Origin: DASRDR01 sp963812945 [NCBI: uncultured Candidatus Rokubacteria bacterium]
Lineage (GTDB): Bacteria; Methylomirabilota; Methylomirabilia; Rokubacteriales
Direction of reading: 5' to 3'
NCBI GenBank assembly: GCA_963812945.1
Contig: CAWEXD010000008.1
Span: forward strand, 1 to 64,000
DNA length: 64,000 nucleotides
Below the pieces are notes generated by a model. It saw nothing but the letters and a program-made list of their open reading frames with translations. It made no database searches and was not told the origin of the DNA. Of this stretch, positions 18,055 through 26,982 are shown piece by piece. Every line of letters begins with the position of its first letter. The stretch's first letter is position 1. The position numbers and the translations under genes are program-made.

Positions 18055-18537
18055 GTGGAGCTGAGGGGCAAGCGTGTCATCGCGGTGGGCGAGCGGGATG
18101 GCGTCCCGGGGCCGTCGATCGCCAAGTGCGCCCGGAGTGCGGGAGCGGAGGTCGTCCTCGAACAGACTCATTGCTTTGTCTGAACCGCCGCCGGTGCGCT
18201 TGGCCTGGAGGGCCAAGAGGCGATCAAGCAGACGGCCCAGCGTCTGGGGACCACCGACCTAGTCGTTCTTCTGGGCACCCCGACGCCGGCCAGCAGCCGG
18301 CTCTACGCGCTCACCGTCACCGAAGGTGATCCCACATGGGCGGGGCCGCTCGCTGGCGAAGCCCTCGGGCTGCCGGTCTTCCACGTCATCGAGCCGGAGG
18401 TCAAGGCCCAGGTCGACGAGCAGGTCTATCAGGCTGAGGTAGGCATGACCGAGTTGGCGCTGGAGGATCCGGACGAGATCGTCGCCGCGGTGCGCGGGGT
18501 CCGGAGCGCCCAGGCAGGTTCCGCCGGCGCCGCGTAG
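18055..18537 (+). CDS. grdA: Glycine reductase protein A (GrdA), selenoprotein with in-frame TGA
   Basis: The small redox carrier of the reductase: its Cys-Sec pair takes up the carboxymethyl group from component B and hands it to component C. GTG 18055 follows GGAGGAG. The frame is continuous for 160 codons to TAG 18535 if TGA at 18181-18183 (codon 43) is read as selenocysteine. That codon lies exactly in the family signature CFVUTAAGA (CxxU). The rest matches GrdA: GKRVIAVGERDGVPGPSI, GDPTWAGPLAGEALGLPVFH and VIEPEVKAQVDEQVY. A perfect hairpin follows the TGA (18199-18217). Length is normal. Read literally, the gene would be split into two meaningless halves. Confidence 0.93.
18199..18217 (+). 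promoter_or_regulatory. Bacterial SECIS hairpin of grdA
   Basis: CTTGGCC and GGCCAAG form a perfect seven-pair stem around the loop TGGAG. The loop starts 22 bases after the TGA and has G at position 2, within the usual bSECIS rules (loop about 16-37 bases downstream, G in the first two loop bases). Confidence 0.85.
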
Positions 18538-18538
18538 C

Positions 18539-19603
18539 ATGAAAGCGGCTCGCTGGCACGGGCGGCGGGACGTGCGGGTCGAGGACGTCCCGGTCCCGAC
18601 GCCGGGGCGCAGCGAGGTGCGGCTCCGCGTCAGCCTCTGCGGCATCTGCGGCACCGATCTCGAGGAGTACCGCCACGGCCCCCTGGTTATCCCGGCCGAC
18701 CGGCCGCATCCGCTCACGGGCCGGCGCGCGCCGGTCACGATGGGCCACGAGTTCTTCGGTGTGGTCGAAGCCCTGGGGCCCGATGTGAAAGGCCTGCGAG
18801 AAGGCGACCGGGTGGCGCCCGACATCTGCCTCTTCTGCGACCGATGCGTCTTCTGTCGGCGGCACCAGTACGCGCTCTGCGAGAACTGGGCGACCATCGG
18901 CCTCCACACCGACGGTGGGCTCGCCGAGTACGTGACGGTGCCCGCCTACGCCTGCGTCCGGCTGCCCGACTCGCTCTCCGACGCGGAGGGCGCCCTGATC
19001 GAGCCGACCGAGGTCGCCGTGCGCGCGGTGAACAAGGCGCCGCCGAGGCTCGGCGACGTCGTGGCCGTGCTGGGCGGCGGCACGATCGGGCTCCTGATCG
19101 TGCAGGTCAGCCGGGCCGCGGGCGCCGGCGAGGTGGTCGTGGTCGAGCCACGGCCCGTGCGCCGCGCGCTTGCGCTCGAGCTGGGCGCCGCCGCCGCGCT
19201 GGATCCGACGGACCCCGGGTGGATGGACGAGCTGCGCCAGCGGACCGGCGCGCTCGGCCCCGACGTCGTGTTCGAGTGCGCGGGCCGACCCGACAGCGCG
19301 AGCCTGGCGATCCGCATGGCGCGGAAGGGCGGCCGGATCGTGCTCGTCGGCATCACCGGGGGCGAGGTGCCGGTCGACATCCTGGATCTTCTGATCGGCG
19401 AGAAGGTCGTCATCGGCACGATCCAGCACACCTACGACGAGGACCTGCCGGCCGCGGTCCGCCTCTTGGCCGATGGCCGCGTCCGGGGCCTCCCGCTGGT
19501 GACCGCGGAGATCCCGCTCGCCGACGTCGTGCGCGGGGGCTTCGAGGCGCTGACGTCACCTGGGCAGGAGAACCTCAAGATCCTCGTCAACCCGCGCGCC
19601 TGA
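18539..19603 (+). CDS. Zinc-dependent medium-chain dehydrogenase
   Basis: NAD(P)-dependent MDR alcohol or polyol dehydrogenase, 354 residues. ATG 18539 overlaps the grdA stop region (TAGCATG). The catalytic zinc site is CGICGTDLEEY with GHEFFGVVE. The structural zinc cluster is DICLFCDRCVFCRRHQYALC, with Cys spacing typical of the family. The nucleotide fold is VVAVLGGGTIGLLIVQV, and the acidic residue of VVEPRP suggests NAD. It is closest in style to 2,3-butanediol/sorbitol/threonine dehydrogenases. It sits between reductase components A and B, so it probably makes or uses the reductase substrate or product. That link is inference. Confidence 0.88.
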   Translation: MKAARWHGRRDVRVEDVPVPTPGRSEVRLRVSLCGICGTDLEEYRHGPLVIPADRPHPLTGRRAPVTMGHEFFGVVEALGPDVKGLREGDRVAPDICLFCDRCVFCRRHQYALCENWATIGLHTDGGLAEYVTVPAYACVRLPDSLSDAEGALIEPTEVAVRAVNKAPPRLGDVVAVLGGGTIGLLIVQVSRAAGAGEVVVVEPRPVRRALALELGAAAALDPTDPGWMDELRQRTGALGPDVVFECAGRPDSASLAIRMARKGGRIVLVGITGGEVPVDILDLLIGEKVVIGTIQHTYDEDLPAAVRLLADGRVRGLPLVTAEIPLADVVRGGFEALTSPGQENLKILVNPRA

Positions 19604-19711
19604 TCGCCGGTTTCGCGCGGTGGGGACCGGAGCCGGCCCCGCCGGGCCGGATGCGGGATGGTAGGATGCATGCGGTGCGGCGCGTAGGCCGGAGCGCCGC
19701 GAGGAGGGGTC

Positions 19712-21058
19712 GTGGGACAGCCAGCCCGCATCGTGCACTACGTGAACCAGTTCTTCGGCGGGATCGGGGGCGAGGAGAAGGCCCACACACCGCTCGAGGT
19801 GCGCGAGGGGCCCGTCGGGCCGGGGCGCGCGCTCCAGCAGGTCCTGGGCGGGCAGGGCACGGTCGTCGCGACGCTCATCTGCGGCGACGACCATGTCGCG
19901 GAGCGCGAGGACGAGGCGGGGGCGGCCATCCGCGAGGCGCTCAGACGCCACAGCCCGGACCTCGTGCTGGCCGGCCCGGCGTTCGACTCTGGCCGCTACG
20001 GTCTCGGGTGCGCCCTGACCTGCCGGGTTGCCCAGTCCCTGGGCATCCCCGCCGTCACGGGCATGTACCCGGACAACGCGGCCATCATCACGCACCGTCG
20101 CGAGCTTCTCGCCGTGCCCACCGGCCTCGATCCGACGGAGATGAAGGCGATCCTCGCCCGGATGGTCGGCCTCGGCCTGAAGCTGGTCCGCGGCGAGCCG
20201 CTCGGCTCCGCCGCGGAGGAGGGGTACATCCCCCACGGGGTCCGCCGGCTCGTCATGAAGGACAAGGTGGGATACGAGCGGGCCGTGGACATGCTCCTCG
20301 CCCAGGTCGCCGGCCGGCCCTTCAGCTCGGAGATCCAGGTGCAGCAGTACGACCGCGTGCCGCCTGCCCGGCCGGTGGGAGATCTCGCGCGCGCGACCAT
20401 CGGGATCGTGGTCAGCACGGGGATCGTCCCGCGCGGGAACCCGGATCACCTACCCGGCGCCCGCGCGCTCGCGGCGGGGCGCTACTCGATCGACGGGCTC
20501 GCCACGCTCGACGTCACCCGGTGGGAGTCGGCGCACGGCGGCTTCAACACGAAGATCCTGAACACCCGGAGCCCCGACTACGCGCTCCCGCTCGCAACGC
20601 TCCGCGCCCTCGAGGCCGAGGGCGCGATCGGCGGGATCTACCCGTGGATCTACAGCACGGTCGGCAACCAGACCGCCGTCGGGCCCGCCCGGGCCATCGG
20701 CCGGCGCGTCGCCGAGGAGTTCAGGGACGCCGGCGTCGCGGCGGCGCTCCAGGTGTCTGGGTGAGGGAGCTGCCATCGTTGCGGCGCAACGATAGCCAAG
20801 GAGCTCGAGCGAGTCGGTATCCCTACCGCGCTGATCGGTGCCCTGCCCGCGATCGCCCTGGCGGCCAACGCGAACCGCGTCGTTCGCGGCGTGCAGGTGC
20901 AGCACCCGTGCGGTGATCCGAAGCTGCCGGCGGAGGCGGACCGCGACCTGAGCCGCCGGATCGTCCTGGCGGCGCTCTCCGCGCTCCAGACGCCGGTCTC
21001 CGAGCCTACGCTGTTCGACCCCCCGGCCGCAGCCCCGGAGCGCGTCAGTGCGACTTGA
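19712..21058 (+). CDS. grdB: GrdB-like reductase component B, selenoprotein with in-frame TGA
   Basis: Substrate-specific selenoprotein subunit of glycine/sarcosine/betaine reductase (GrdB/F/H group). GTG 19712 follows GAGGAGGGG. The N-terminus is IVHYVNQFFGGIGGEEKAH, the family hallmark. Next come LVLAGPAFDSGRYGLGCALT, TGMYPDNAAIITHRRE and SAHGGFNTKILNTRSPDYALP. TGA at 20762-20764 is in frame; beyond it the protein goes on as GSCHRCGATIAKELERVGIP, exactly the UGxCxRCG site of GrdB, and ends LFDPPAAAPERVSAT at 21058. The total is 448 residues, close to the family's usual length. A perfect hairpin follows the TGA. The end overlaps grdE by 11 bases. Confidence 0.93.
20775..20793 (+). promoter_or_regulatory. 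Bacterial SECIS hairpin of the grdB-like gene
   Basis: ATCGTTGC and GCAACGAT form a perfect eight-pair stem with loop GGC. The loop starts 18 bases after the TGA and begins with GG, fitting bSECIS rules. The stem overlaps the codons for the CxxC that follows Sec. Confidence 0.87.
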
Positions 21059-22349
21059 GCTGGCCACCTATCCGGTGAGGGACGTCCGCTTCGGCGCTTC
21101 GACCCGCTGGCGGGACGAGGTACTGGACATCGACCGGGACGAGATCCTGGATCTCGTGCGCCGGGACCCGCTGGTCGCGCGCGCGGCGCTCGAGGTCGCC
21201 CGCCCGGGCGAGTCCACCCGGATCGTGACCATCCAGGACATCATCGAGCCACGTGTGAAGGCGGCGGGGAAGGGTGTCGCCTACCCGGGCCTCGTGGGCC
21301 GCGCGGTGGAGACGGTGGGAACGGGGCGGACGAACCGGCTCGCCGGGTTCACGCTGATGCCCTGCACGCCGCCCCAGGACGTCCAGCGCTACGGTCTCCT
21401 CTCCTCGTTCCGGCCCGGCACCGCGTACGGCGACTTCCTCGACATGTCGGGGCCGGGGGCGATCAGCCCCTGGGCGGCCACCATCAACCTCTGTCTCCTC
21501 ATCGAGCCGGACCCCGGACTCGCGCCCGACCCGGCGAATCGCGTCATCCAGCAGGCGATGCTGGCCGTCCAGGACCGGCTCGCCGCCGCGACGCTCGGCG
21601 AGGTCCCGGCCGACGTCGAGGTCCTGGACCTGAGCCCACGGCCGGGGTTGCCGGGTTTCGTCTACGTCCACAGCATCGTGTCGCCCGAACCCATCTACCT
21701 CAACCCCGATTCGACGCTCTCGACCGCGGTCTACGGCATCACGCGGCTCACCCAGCCGTGGCTGCTCCATCCGACGGAGGTCCTCGACGGGGCGGTCTGC
21801 GGGAGCTTCTTCAGCGGGGACTTCTACCGGTGGTTCACGTGGCCCCTGACGAACAGCATCGTGCTCCACATGTGTCGCCGGCACGGGGTCGACTTCAACT
21901 TCCTCGGCTGCATCATGGTGCGGACGATGTGGGAGGAGCAGCGGCAGAAGGAGCTGATGGCGAACCGCGCGGCGCTGATGGCGACCACGCTCGGGGCGAC
22001 GGGGGCCATCGTCACGCCGACCCTCCGCGGGCAGCGGATGCTCGACACGATGGCCGTCGTCCGGGCCCTCGACGAGGCCGGCGTCAAGACCGTCTTGATC
22101 ACCGAGGAGGAGGACGACGAGGACGGCGCCGCGCCGCCCTTGCTCGTGACCGCGCCGGAGGGCGTGGGCATCGTCAGCACCGGCGACGGCAGCGCGCCGG
22201 GGCCGTTCCCGCCCGTCGAGCGCGTCATCGGCGCCGGCCCGATCGCCCCCGCGTGGTACGAGGCGCAGCCGCCGCCCCTCGGCCGCTACGGCACCAGCCA
22301 TCTGAACGACGTCTGGGGGTTCTCCCGCCTGGCCTGCGTGGACTACTGA
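21048..22349 (+). CDS. grdE: GrdE-like reductase component B proprotein
   Basis: Partner of GrdB. GrdE-type proproteins are cleaved before an internal Cys that becomes a pyruvoyl group, which binds the amino substrate as a Schiff base. GTG 21048 overlaps the grdB end. Family blocks: VRDVRFGASTRWRDEVLDID, EVARPGESTRIV, IIEPRVKA, GRTNRLAGFTLMP and FLDMSGPGA. The cleavage region is EVLDGAVCGSFF, with Cys at residue 251 (21798-21800) as the pyruvoyl candidate. After it come FNFLGCIMVRTMWEEQRQKE and the typical late block HLNDVWGFSRLACVDY. 433 residues, clean frame. Last gene of the operon, convergent with the ABC transporter 27 bases on. Confidence 0.88.
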   Translation: MRLELATYPVRDVRFGASTRWRDEVLDIDRDEILDLVRRDPLVARAALEVARPGESTRIVTIQDIIEPRVKAAGKGVAYPGLVGRAVETVGTGRTNRLAGFTLMPCTPPQDVQRYGLLSSFRPGTAYGDFLDMSGPGAISPWAATINLCLLIEPDPGLAPDPANRVIQQAMLAVQDRLAAATLGEVPADVEVLDLSPRPGLPGFVYVHSIVSPEPIYLNPDSTLSTAVYGITRLTQPWLLHPTEVLDGAVCGSFFSGDFYRWFTWPLTNSIVLHMCRRHGVDFNFLGCIMVRTMWEEQRQKELMANRAALMATTLGATGAIVTPTLRGQRMLDTMAVVRALDEAGVKTVLITEEEDDEDGAAPPLLVTAPEGVGIVSTGDGSAPGPFPPVERVIGAGPIAPAWYEAQPPPLGRYGTSHLNDVWGFSRLACVDY

Positions 22350-22376
22350 GCGGCACCGCCCCCGGCGCGGCGCGGG

Positions 22377-23226
22377 CTACCCCTTGATGGTCCCGAACGT
22401 CAGGCCCTTGATCAGGTGGCGCTGCATGACCCCGATGAAGAGCACGATCGGGGCGAGAATGCCCACGGCGCCCGCCGCGGACCAGGACCAGTACTCGATC
22501 CGCTCGGCCCCGTACTGGGCGATGGCCACCGAGAGGGGCTTGGCCTGGTTGCCGGTGAGGATGAGGCAGTAGAGGAACTCGTTGTAGGCGAAGAGGAAGG
22601 TGAACAGGGCCGCGGTGAACACGCCGGGGCGCACCACGGGCAGCACCACTCGCACGAAGGCGCCGAACGAGCTGCAGCCGTCGATCATCGCGGCCTCGGG
22701 GAGCTCCCGGGGCACGTCGAGGAAGAATCCGCGCATCAGCCAGATCGCGAACGGCTGGTTGAAGGCGACGATGATGAGAATGATGAGGATGTGCGTGTCG
22801 TAGAGCTCGGCGGCCCGGGCGAGCAGGAAGAAGGGGACCAGCAGGAGGATGCGCGGGAACGCCCGGACGGCCAGGAGCGTGAAGAGGAGCACCTGGATCG
22901 GCCGGCTCCGGTAGCGCGCCAGGTAGTACGCCGCCATGCAGCCCAGCGGGATCGAGAGCAGCACCGCGCCGGTCGTGATGATGAGCGTGTTGACCAGGTA
23001 GCGGGGGAACGGCGTCTCCAGCCAGATGTAGCGGTGGTGCTCGAGCGTCGGCGTGAAGATCCAGGTCGGTGGGATCGTGAAGGCCTCGCGGCGTGACCTT
23101 GAGCGACGTCGTGAGCGCGAAATAGATCGGAAACAGGGAGACCACGACCACCGCCAGGAGCGCGAGGTAGAGCAGCGCCTGCACGACGACCACCCGGGGC
23201 CCGATCCGCCGCCGGCGGCTCACCAC
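22377..23226 (-). CDS. ABC transporter permease, MalG/UgpE type, one frameshift
   Basis: Inner-membrane permease of a carbohydrate-uptake (CUT1) importer. It starts at GTG 23226 or 23223, overlapping the stop of the other permease, with RRRRIGPRVVVVQALLYLAL and a first helix. An indel near 23095 separates this from TPFPRYLVNTLIITTGAVLL. The conserved cytoplasmic EAA loop is RELPEAAMIDGCSSFGAFVR with VLPVVRPG. Later motifs are NEFLYCLILTGN and the end KGLTFGTIKG, typical of MalG-like subunits. The substrate is unknown; it lies beside the Grd operon. Confidence 0.85.
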
Positions 23227-24161
23227 TCGCCCTTCTCCCGCCGATAGAGGAGGTAGATCCAAAACCCGATGACTCCTGACAAGATCAGAAGCGTGACGAC
23301 CCCCAGAGCGGAGGCGCGCCCCATGCGGAGCATGCGGAACGCCATGACGTAGTTGTAGAAGGTGATGGTCTGGGTCGTCGTGCCCGGGCCGCCGCCGGTC
23401 ATCACGAACACCTGATCGAAGATGCGGAAGGCGTCCATCGACCGGATGATCAGCACGAAGAGCACGAGCGGGCGCAGGAACGGGAAGATGACGTGGACCA
23501 GGGTCTGGGTCCGGCTGGCCCCGTCCACCATCGCCGCCTCCAGCGGCTCCTCGGGAATGCTCTGGAGGCCGGCGTAGAGCACGAGGATGACGAAGGGCGT
23601 GTACTGCCACACGTCGGCGATGATGATCGCCCAGAGCGCCCAGACTGGATCACCCGTCCACCCCGGCCCTCGCACACCGACCAAAGAGAGGAAGTAGTTC
23701 ACGAGCCCCCAGTTGCTCTCGAACATCCACCGCATGAGGAGCCCGGCGACGGCGGGCGTGATCGTCATCGGCAAGAGGACCACGGTGCTGACGAAGCGCC
23801 GGCACGGGATGCGGGCGTCGAGGAGCAACGCGACGGCGGCGCCGAGGACGAGCTCGATGGCGACGGCGGCGACGGTGAACCGCGCGGTGACCCCGAGGGC
23901 GTCCCAGAACGCGTCGTCGCCGAGGATGTACGTGAAGTTGTCGAGCCCGACGAAGGTCTTCCGGGGGACCGGGAGGTAGTAGTTGTAGAAGCTGAGGCCC
24001 ACGCTGTAGACGAGCGGGTAGAAGAGGATGACCGACAGGACGGTCAGGCTCGGGACGAGGAAGATCAGGCGGTCGCGGCGCTGCTGCCGGCTCACGCGGG
24101 CCCGCCGGCGGCCGGCGAGCCCCGGCCACGCCCGGGCGCGGCGCGACGGGCGTGCGAGCAT
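23220..24161 (-). CDS. ABC transporter permease, MalF/UgpA type
   Basis: Second permease of the CUT1-type importer, 313 residues from ATG 24161 (a start at 24236 is possible but adds an unconserved stretch). A basic N-terminus precedes LIFLVPSLTVLSVILFYPLV. The segment FVGLDNFTYILGDDAFWDAL is typical of MalF-like subunits. The EAA loop is EPLEAAMVDGASRTQTLVHV with IFPFLRPLV, and GGGPGTTTQTITFYNY follows. The order is SBP, this permease, then the MalG-type permease. No ATPase gene is in the window, so a shared MsmX-like ATPase is probably used. Confidence 0.9.
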   Translation of the reverse strand: MLARPSRRARAWPGLAGRRRARVSRQQRRDRLIFLVPSLTVLSVILFYPLVYSVGLSFYNYYLPVPRKTFVGLDNFTYILGDDAFWDALGVTARFTVAAVAIELVLGAAVALLLDARIPCRRFVSTVVLLPMTITPAVAGLLMRWMFESNWGLVNYFLSLVGVRGPGWTGDPVWALWAIIIADVWQYTPFVILVLYAGLQSIPEEPLEAAMVDGASRTQTLVHVIFPFLRPLVLFVLIIRSMDAFRIFDQVFVMTGGGPGTTTQTITFYNYVMAFRMLRMGRASALGVVTLLILSGVIGFWIYLLYRREKGEW

Positions 24162-24261
24162 CCGAGCGGCAGTGATGGAGGCGCCGGAGCTGGTCGGCTG
24201 GTCCCGCACGGCCGGATGGGACGAGCGCGTGCTCACCCCGTCCGGCCGTGTCGGAGCCCGG

Positions 24262-25566
24262 CTACTTCTTGTAGTAGCCCTTCTCGGTCATGAGGTCGTG
24301 CATGACCTTCTGGGCGCGCTTGAGCGACTCCGGGATCGTCAGCTCGGCCGTGAGGCCCTTCTGGAGGGTCTGGGTGACCTGGAGCATCGCCTCCGAGAAC
24401 TCGGGGTTGGTCGGGACGAGCCGGGCTCCTGCCTGGATGTTGTCCGAGGCCGCCTTGATGAAGCGGAACTTCTGCGTGACCTCGGGATCCCGCGTCACGG
24501 ACATCCGGGTCGGGGTCGCCAACCCGGCCGACTCTCGCATGTTCGCCTTGTTCATGGTCTTGGCGATCACCTGGAAGACCAGCCCGGGGTCGTTCTTCGT
24601 GTAGGCGCTGATCGAGTAGCAGCCCACCGCGAGCCGGGGGTGGCTCCGCCCGCCCTTCGTCGCCGCCGGGGGCACCGCGAACTGGACCTTACCGACCACC
24701 TGGGAGACCTGGGCGTTGTCCATGGCCGCGGCCCGCGATTGCCACAGGAGGCCCATGGTGGTGAGACCCTGCTGCATCGCCACCGTGGACTCGTCGTTGT
24801 GGAAGGCCAGCACGTTGGGCGGCGCGTACTTCATCAGCTCCTTCATCGTCGTCAGGGCCTTGACGCCCGCCTCGCTGTCGATCGTCACCTTCCAGTCCTT
24901 GTCGTACCAGTCGCCCCCGTAGGTCCGGAGGAAGTACGTGAAGTCGTTCTGGAAGCCGTCCCCGGCCTTGAGCGTCATGGCCGTCCCGTACTGCTTCTGA
25001 TCGGGCTTCGTCAGGGCCTTGGCGGTCGCGATCCACTCGTCCATCGTCTCGGGGGGCTTGAGGCCGGCCGCGTCGAGGAGGTCCTTCCGATAGAAGAAGA
25101 ACATCGAGATCGACAGGTTCGGGACGCCATAGACCTTGCCCTTGTACGAGCACACTTCCCGGACCAGGGTCGGGTTGATGTCGTCCCACTCGACCGCCTG
25201 GCGGAACTTGTCGATGAGCGGGTCGAGCGGCATGAGCCAGCCGCGCTCGGCGAAGGTCGGCAGGAAGGCGTCCGTCGCCATGATGTCGTAGGTCGGCGCG
25301 CCCTGGGAGAGGTGGATCTGCATCTTCTCGAGCGCCTGGTCGAAGGGGATCAGTTCCGACTCGAACTTGATCCCGGGGTATTCACCCATCTTCTTCGCCC
25401 AGAACTCGAGCATCGGGAAGCGATGGCTGATGTACCGGACCGTGGGATCCGCCGCCCAGGCCGTCGGCCCGGGACCTCGCCAGATCGCCGCCGCTGCGGC
25501 CCCGGCCAGCAGGAACAAAGACAGCACGAAGAGTCGGCCCCGCCGCCGTTGCAATTGCCGAATCAT
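24262..25566 (-). CDS. Extracellular solute-binding protein, family 1
   Basis: Periplasmic or lipid-free exported receptor of the CUT1 importer, 434 residues. The signal peptide is RRGRLFVLSLFLLAGAAAAA, cleaved around AWAADP. Mature hallmarks: TVRYISHRFPMLEFWAKKM, YDIMATDAFLPTFAERGWLM, GKVYGVPNLSISMFFFYRKD and LLDAAGLKPPETMDEWIATA, the standard maltose/glycerol-phosphate-binding fold. It is the first gene of the transporter operon. The substrate cannot be read from sequence; a sugar, polyol or osmolyte is likely. It is in the same tRNA-bounded segment as the Grd genes. Confidence 0.9.
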   Translation of the reverse strand: MIRQLQRRRGRLFVLSLFLLAGAAAAAIWRGPGPTAWAADPTVRYISHRFPMLEFWAKKMGEYPGIKFESELIPFDQALEKMQIHLSQGAPTYDIMATDAFLPTFAERGWLMPLDPLIDKFRQAVEWDDINPTLVREVCSYKGKVYGVPNLSISMFFFYRKDLLDAAGLKPPETMDEWIATAKALTKPDQKQYGTAMTLKAGDGFQNDFTYFLRTYGGDWYDKDWKVTIDSEAGVKALTTMKELMKYAPPNVLAFHNDESTVAMQQGLTTMGLLWQSRAAAMDNAQVSQVVGKVQFAVPPAATKGGRSHPRLAVGCYSISAYTKNDPGLVFQVIAKTMNKANMRESAGLATPTRMSVTRDPEVTQKFRFIKAASDNIQAGARLVPTNPEFSEAMLQVTQTLQKGLTAELTIPESLKRAQKVMHDLMTEKGYYKK

Positions 25567-25902
25567 GACCGAGCCGCCTTTCTGCCCGCCGCTGTCGCGC
25601 GGCAGACCGAACGAGACGTGACACCAGCCTCTACTGGCGAGAAGGGACCGCCCGACCGAAGCTCGGGAGGGCCGGACGCGCCATCATGATGGACAGCCGG
25701 CCAGATTCCTGTCAAGGCACCGAGATGACGGGGCCGCTGGCGCAGTCCGCCCGGCCGCACTATCCTGGGCAACGCGCCACGAGCGCCGAGGGTGGCGAAT
25801 ACGGATGCCGAATGGCGGAGCGTGCCGAATGCCTCAGTTCAGTGGACGACGTGCCGAGTGGCGAGTGAGTCTCTGGCCGCTCCTCTGCCGGAGGTTCTCG
25901 CG

Positions 25903-26982
25903 ATGACCCGTCCCTTGCGGGTGGGCATCGTCGGGCTCGGTCGCATCTTCGACCTGAACTGCCTCGGCTACCGCGACAACCCGGACGCGACGGTGGTGGC
26001 ACTCTGCGACAGCCGCCAGGATCTCCTCGACCGGCGAGCCTCGCTCTTCCCGAAGGCGCAGCTCGTCCGGGACGTCGGAGAGTTCCTGCGTCTCGATCTG
26101 GACCTGGTCGACGTCCTCACGCCCCACCCCCTCCACGCCGAAATGGCGGTGGCAGCCATGCGGGCGGGCGCCCACGTCAGCGTGCAGAAGCCCATGGCCA
26201 TGCTGGTGGCGGAGGCCGACAGCATGCTCGCCACGGCGAGGGAGACGGGCCGCCATCTCAAGTGCTTTGAGAACTTCATCTTCTACGCGCCTCTCGTCCG
26301 AGCCAAGGCGCTCCTCGATGCAGGAGCGATCGGCCGACCCTTGCACTTTCGTATGAAGATCGTATCCGGGGACCGGCAGTACGCCTGGCCGGTGCCGGTT
26401 GAGGCGACGGCGTGGAGACAGGCGCTCGGACGCGCAGGGCTTGGGGGTCCGCTGGTGTTCGACCACGGCCACCACCTGCTCGCCGTCGCATGTTGGCTGT
26501 TCGGGGACGTTCGGGACGTCTTCGCCCGCATCGAGGAGACGACCCTCCCGAGCGGCAGCGTCGTCGACGCGCCGGCCTCGCTGACATGGCGCCATTGGGA
26601 CCCGCCGGTCCACGGGATCTGGGACATCTCCGCCGCGCCGAGGATGCGCATCCGGACCGACTACTATCCCGGACACGAGCAGTTCGAGATCCAGGGGGAG
26701 ACGGGCATCATCACAGTCACCCGGTGCAGCGACCGCCTGCTCGACGAGCCAGTCCTCACGCTCTATGCCGACGGCGAGGTGCGCGCCTTCCACAACCTCG
26801 AGGCCGACTGGGGCGTGAGCTTCCGGCTGTCCACTGAACACTTCGTGCGGTTCGTGCGCGGCCAGGAGCCCCGTCCGATCCTCACCGCGATGGAAGGCCG
26901 TCGGGTGCTGGAGTTCGCACACCTCCTCATGCGATCCTCGCGAGAGGAACGGCCTCTGTCGCTCCCACGGAGTGATTGCTGA
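25903..26982 (+). CDS. Gfo/Idh/MocA family oxidoreductase
   Basis: NAD(P)-dependent sugar-type dehydrogenase. ATG 25903 follows GGAGG at 25890-25894. The Rossmann start is PLRVGIVGLGRIFDLNCLGY. The catalytic Lys is in VSVQKPMAM (family EKP; here Gln-Lys-Pro), and a conserved His-rich helix DHGHHLLAVACWLFG carries the second active-site His. The C-terminal beta sheet includes YYPGHEQFEIQGETGIITV. 359 residues, normal length, intact frame. Acts on sugars or inositol-like polyols in known members. Being the last gene before the right tRNA-Gly repeat, it probably belongs to the same catabolic island. Confidence 0.88.
   Translation: MTRPLRVGIVGLGRIFDLNCLGYRDNPDATVVALCDSRQDLLDRRASLFPKAQLVRDVGEFLRLDLDLVDVLTPHPLHAEMAVAAMRAGAHVSVQKPMAMLVAEADSMLATARETGRHLKCFENFIFYAPLVRAKALLDAGAIGRPLHFRMKIVSGDRQYAWPVPVEATAWRQALGRAGLGGPLVFDHGHHLLAVACWLFGDVRDVFARIEETTLPSGSVVDAPASLTWRHWDPPVHGIWDISAAPRMRIRTDYYPGHEQFEIQGETGIITVTRCSDRLLDEPVLTLYADGEVRAFHNLEADWGVSFRLSTEHFVRFVRGQEPRPILTAMEGRRVLEFAHLLMRSSREERPLSLPRSDC

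Noticed and set aside
18055-21058. Treating grdA and the grdB-like gene as pseudogenes with nonsense mutations
   Set aside because: Both stops are TGA at the family's Sec site, frames continue intact, and hairpins follow at the correct distance.
24028-25689. 553-residue plus-strand frame opposite the solute-binding protein
   Set aside because: A shadow of the real gene. It is His/Gly/Arg-rich with no domain.
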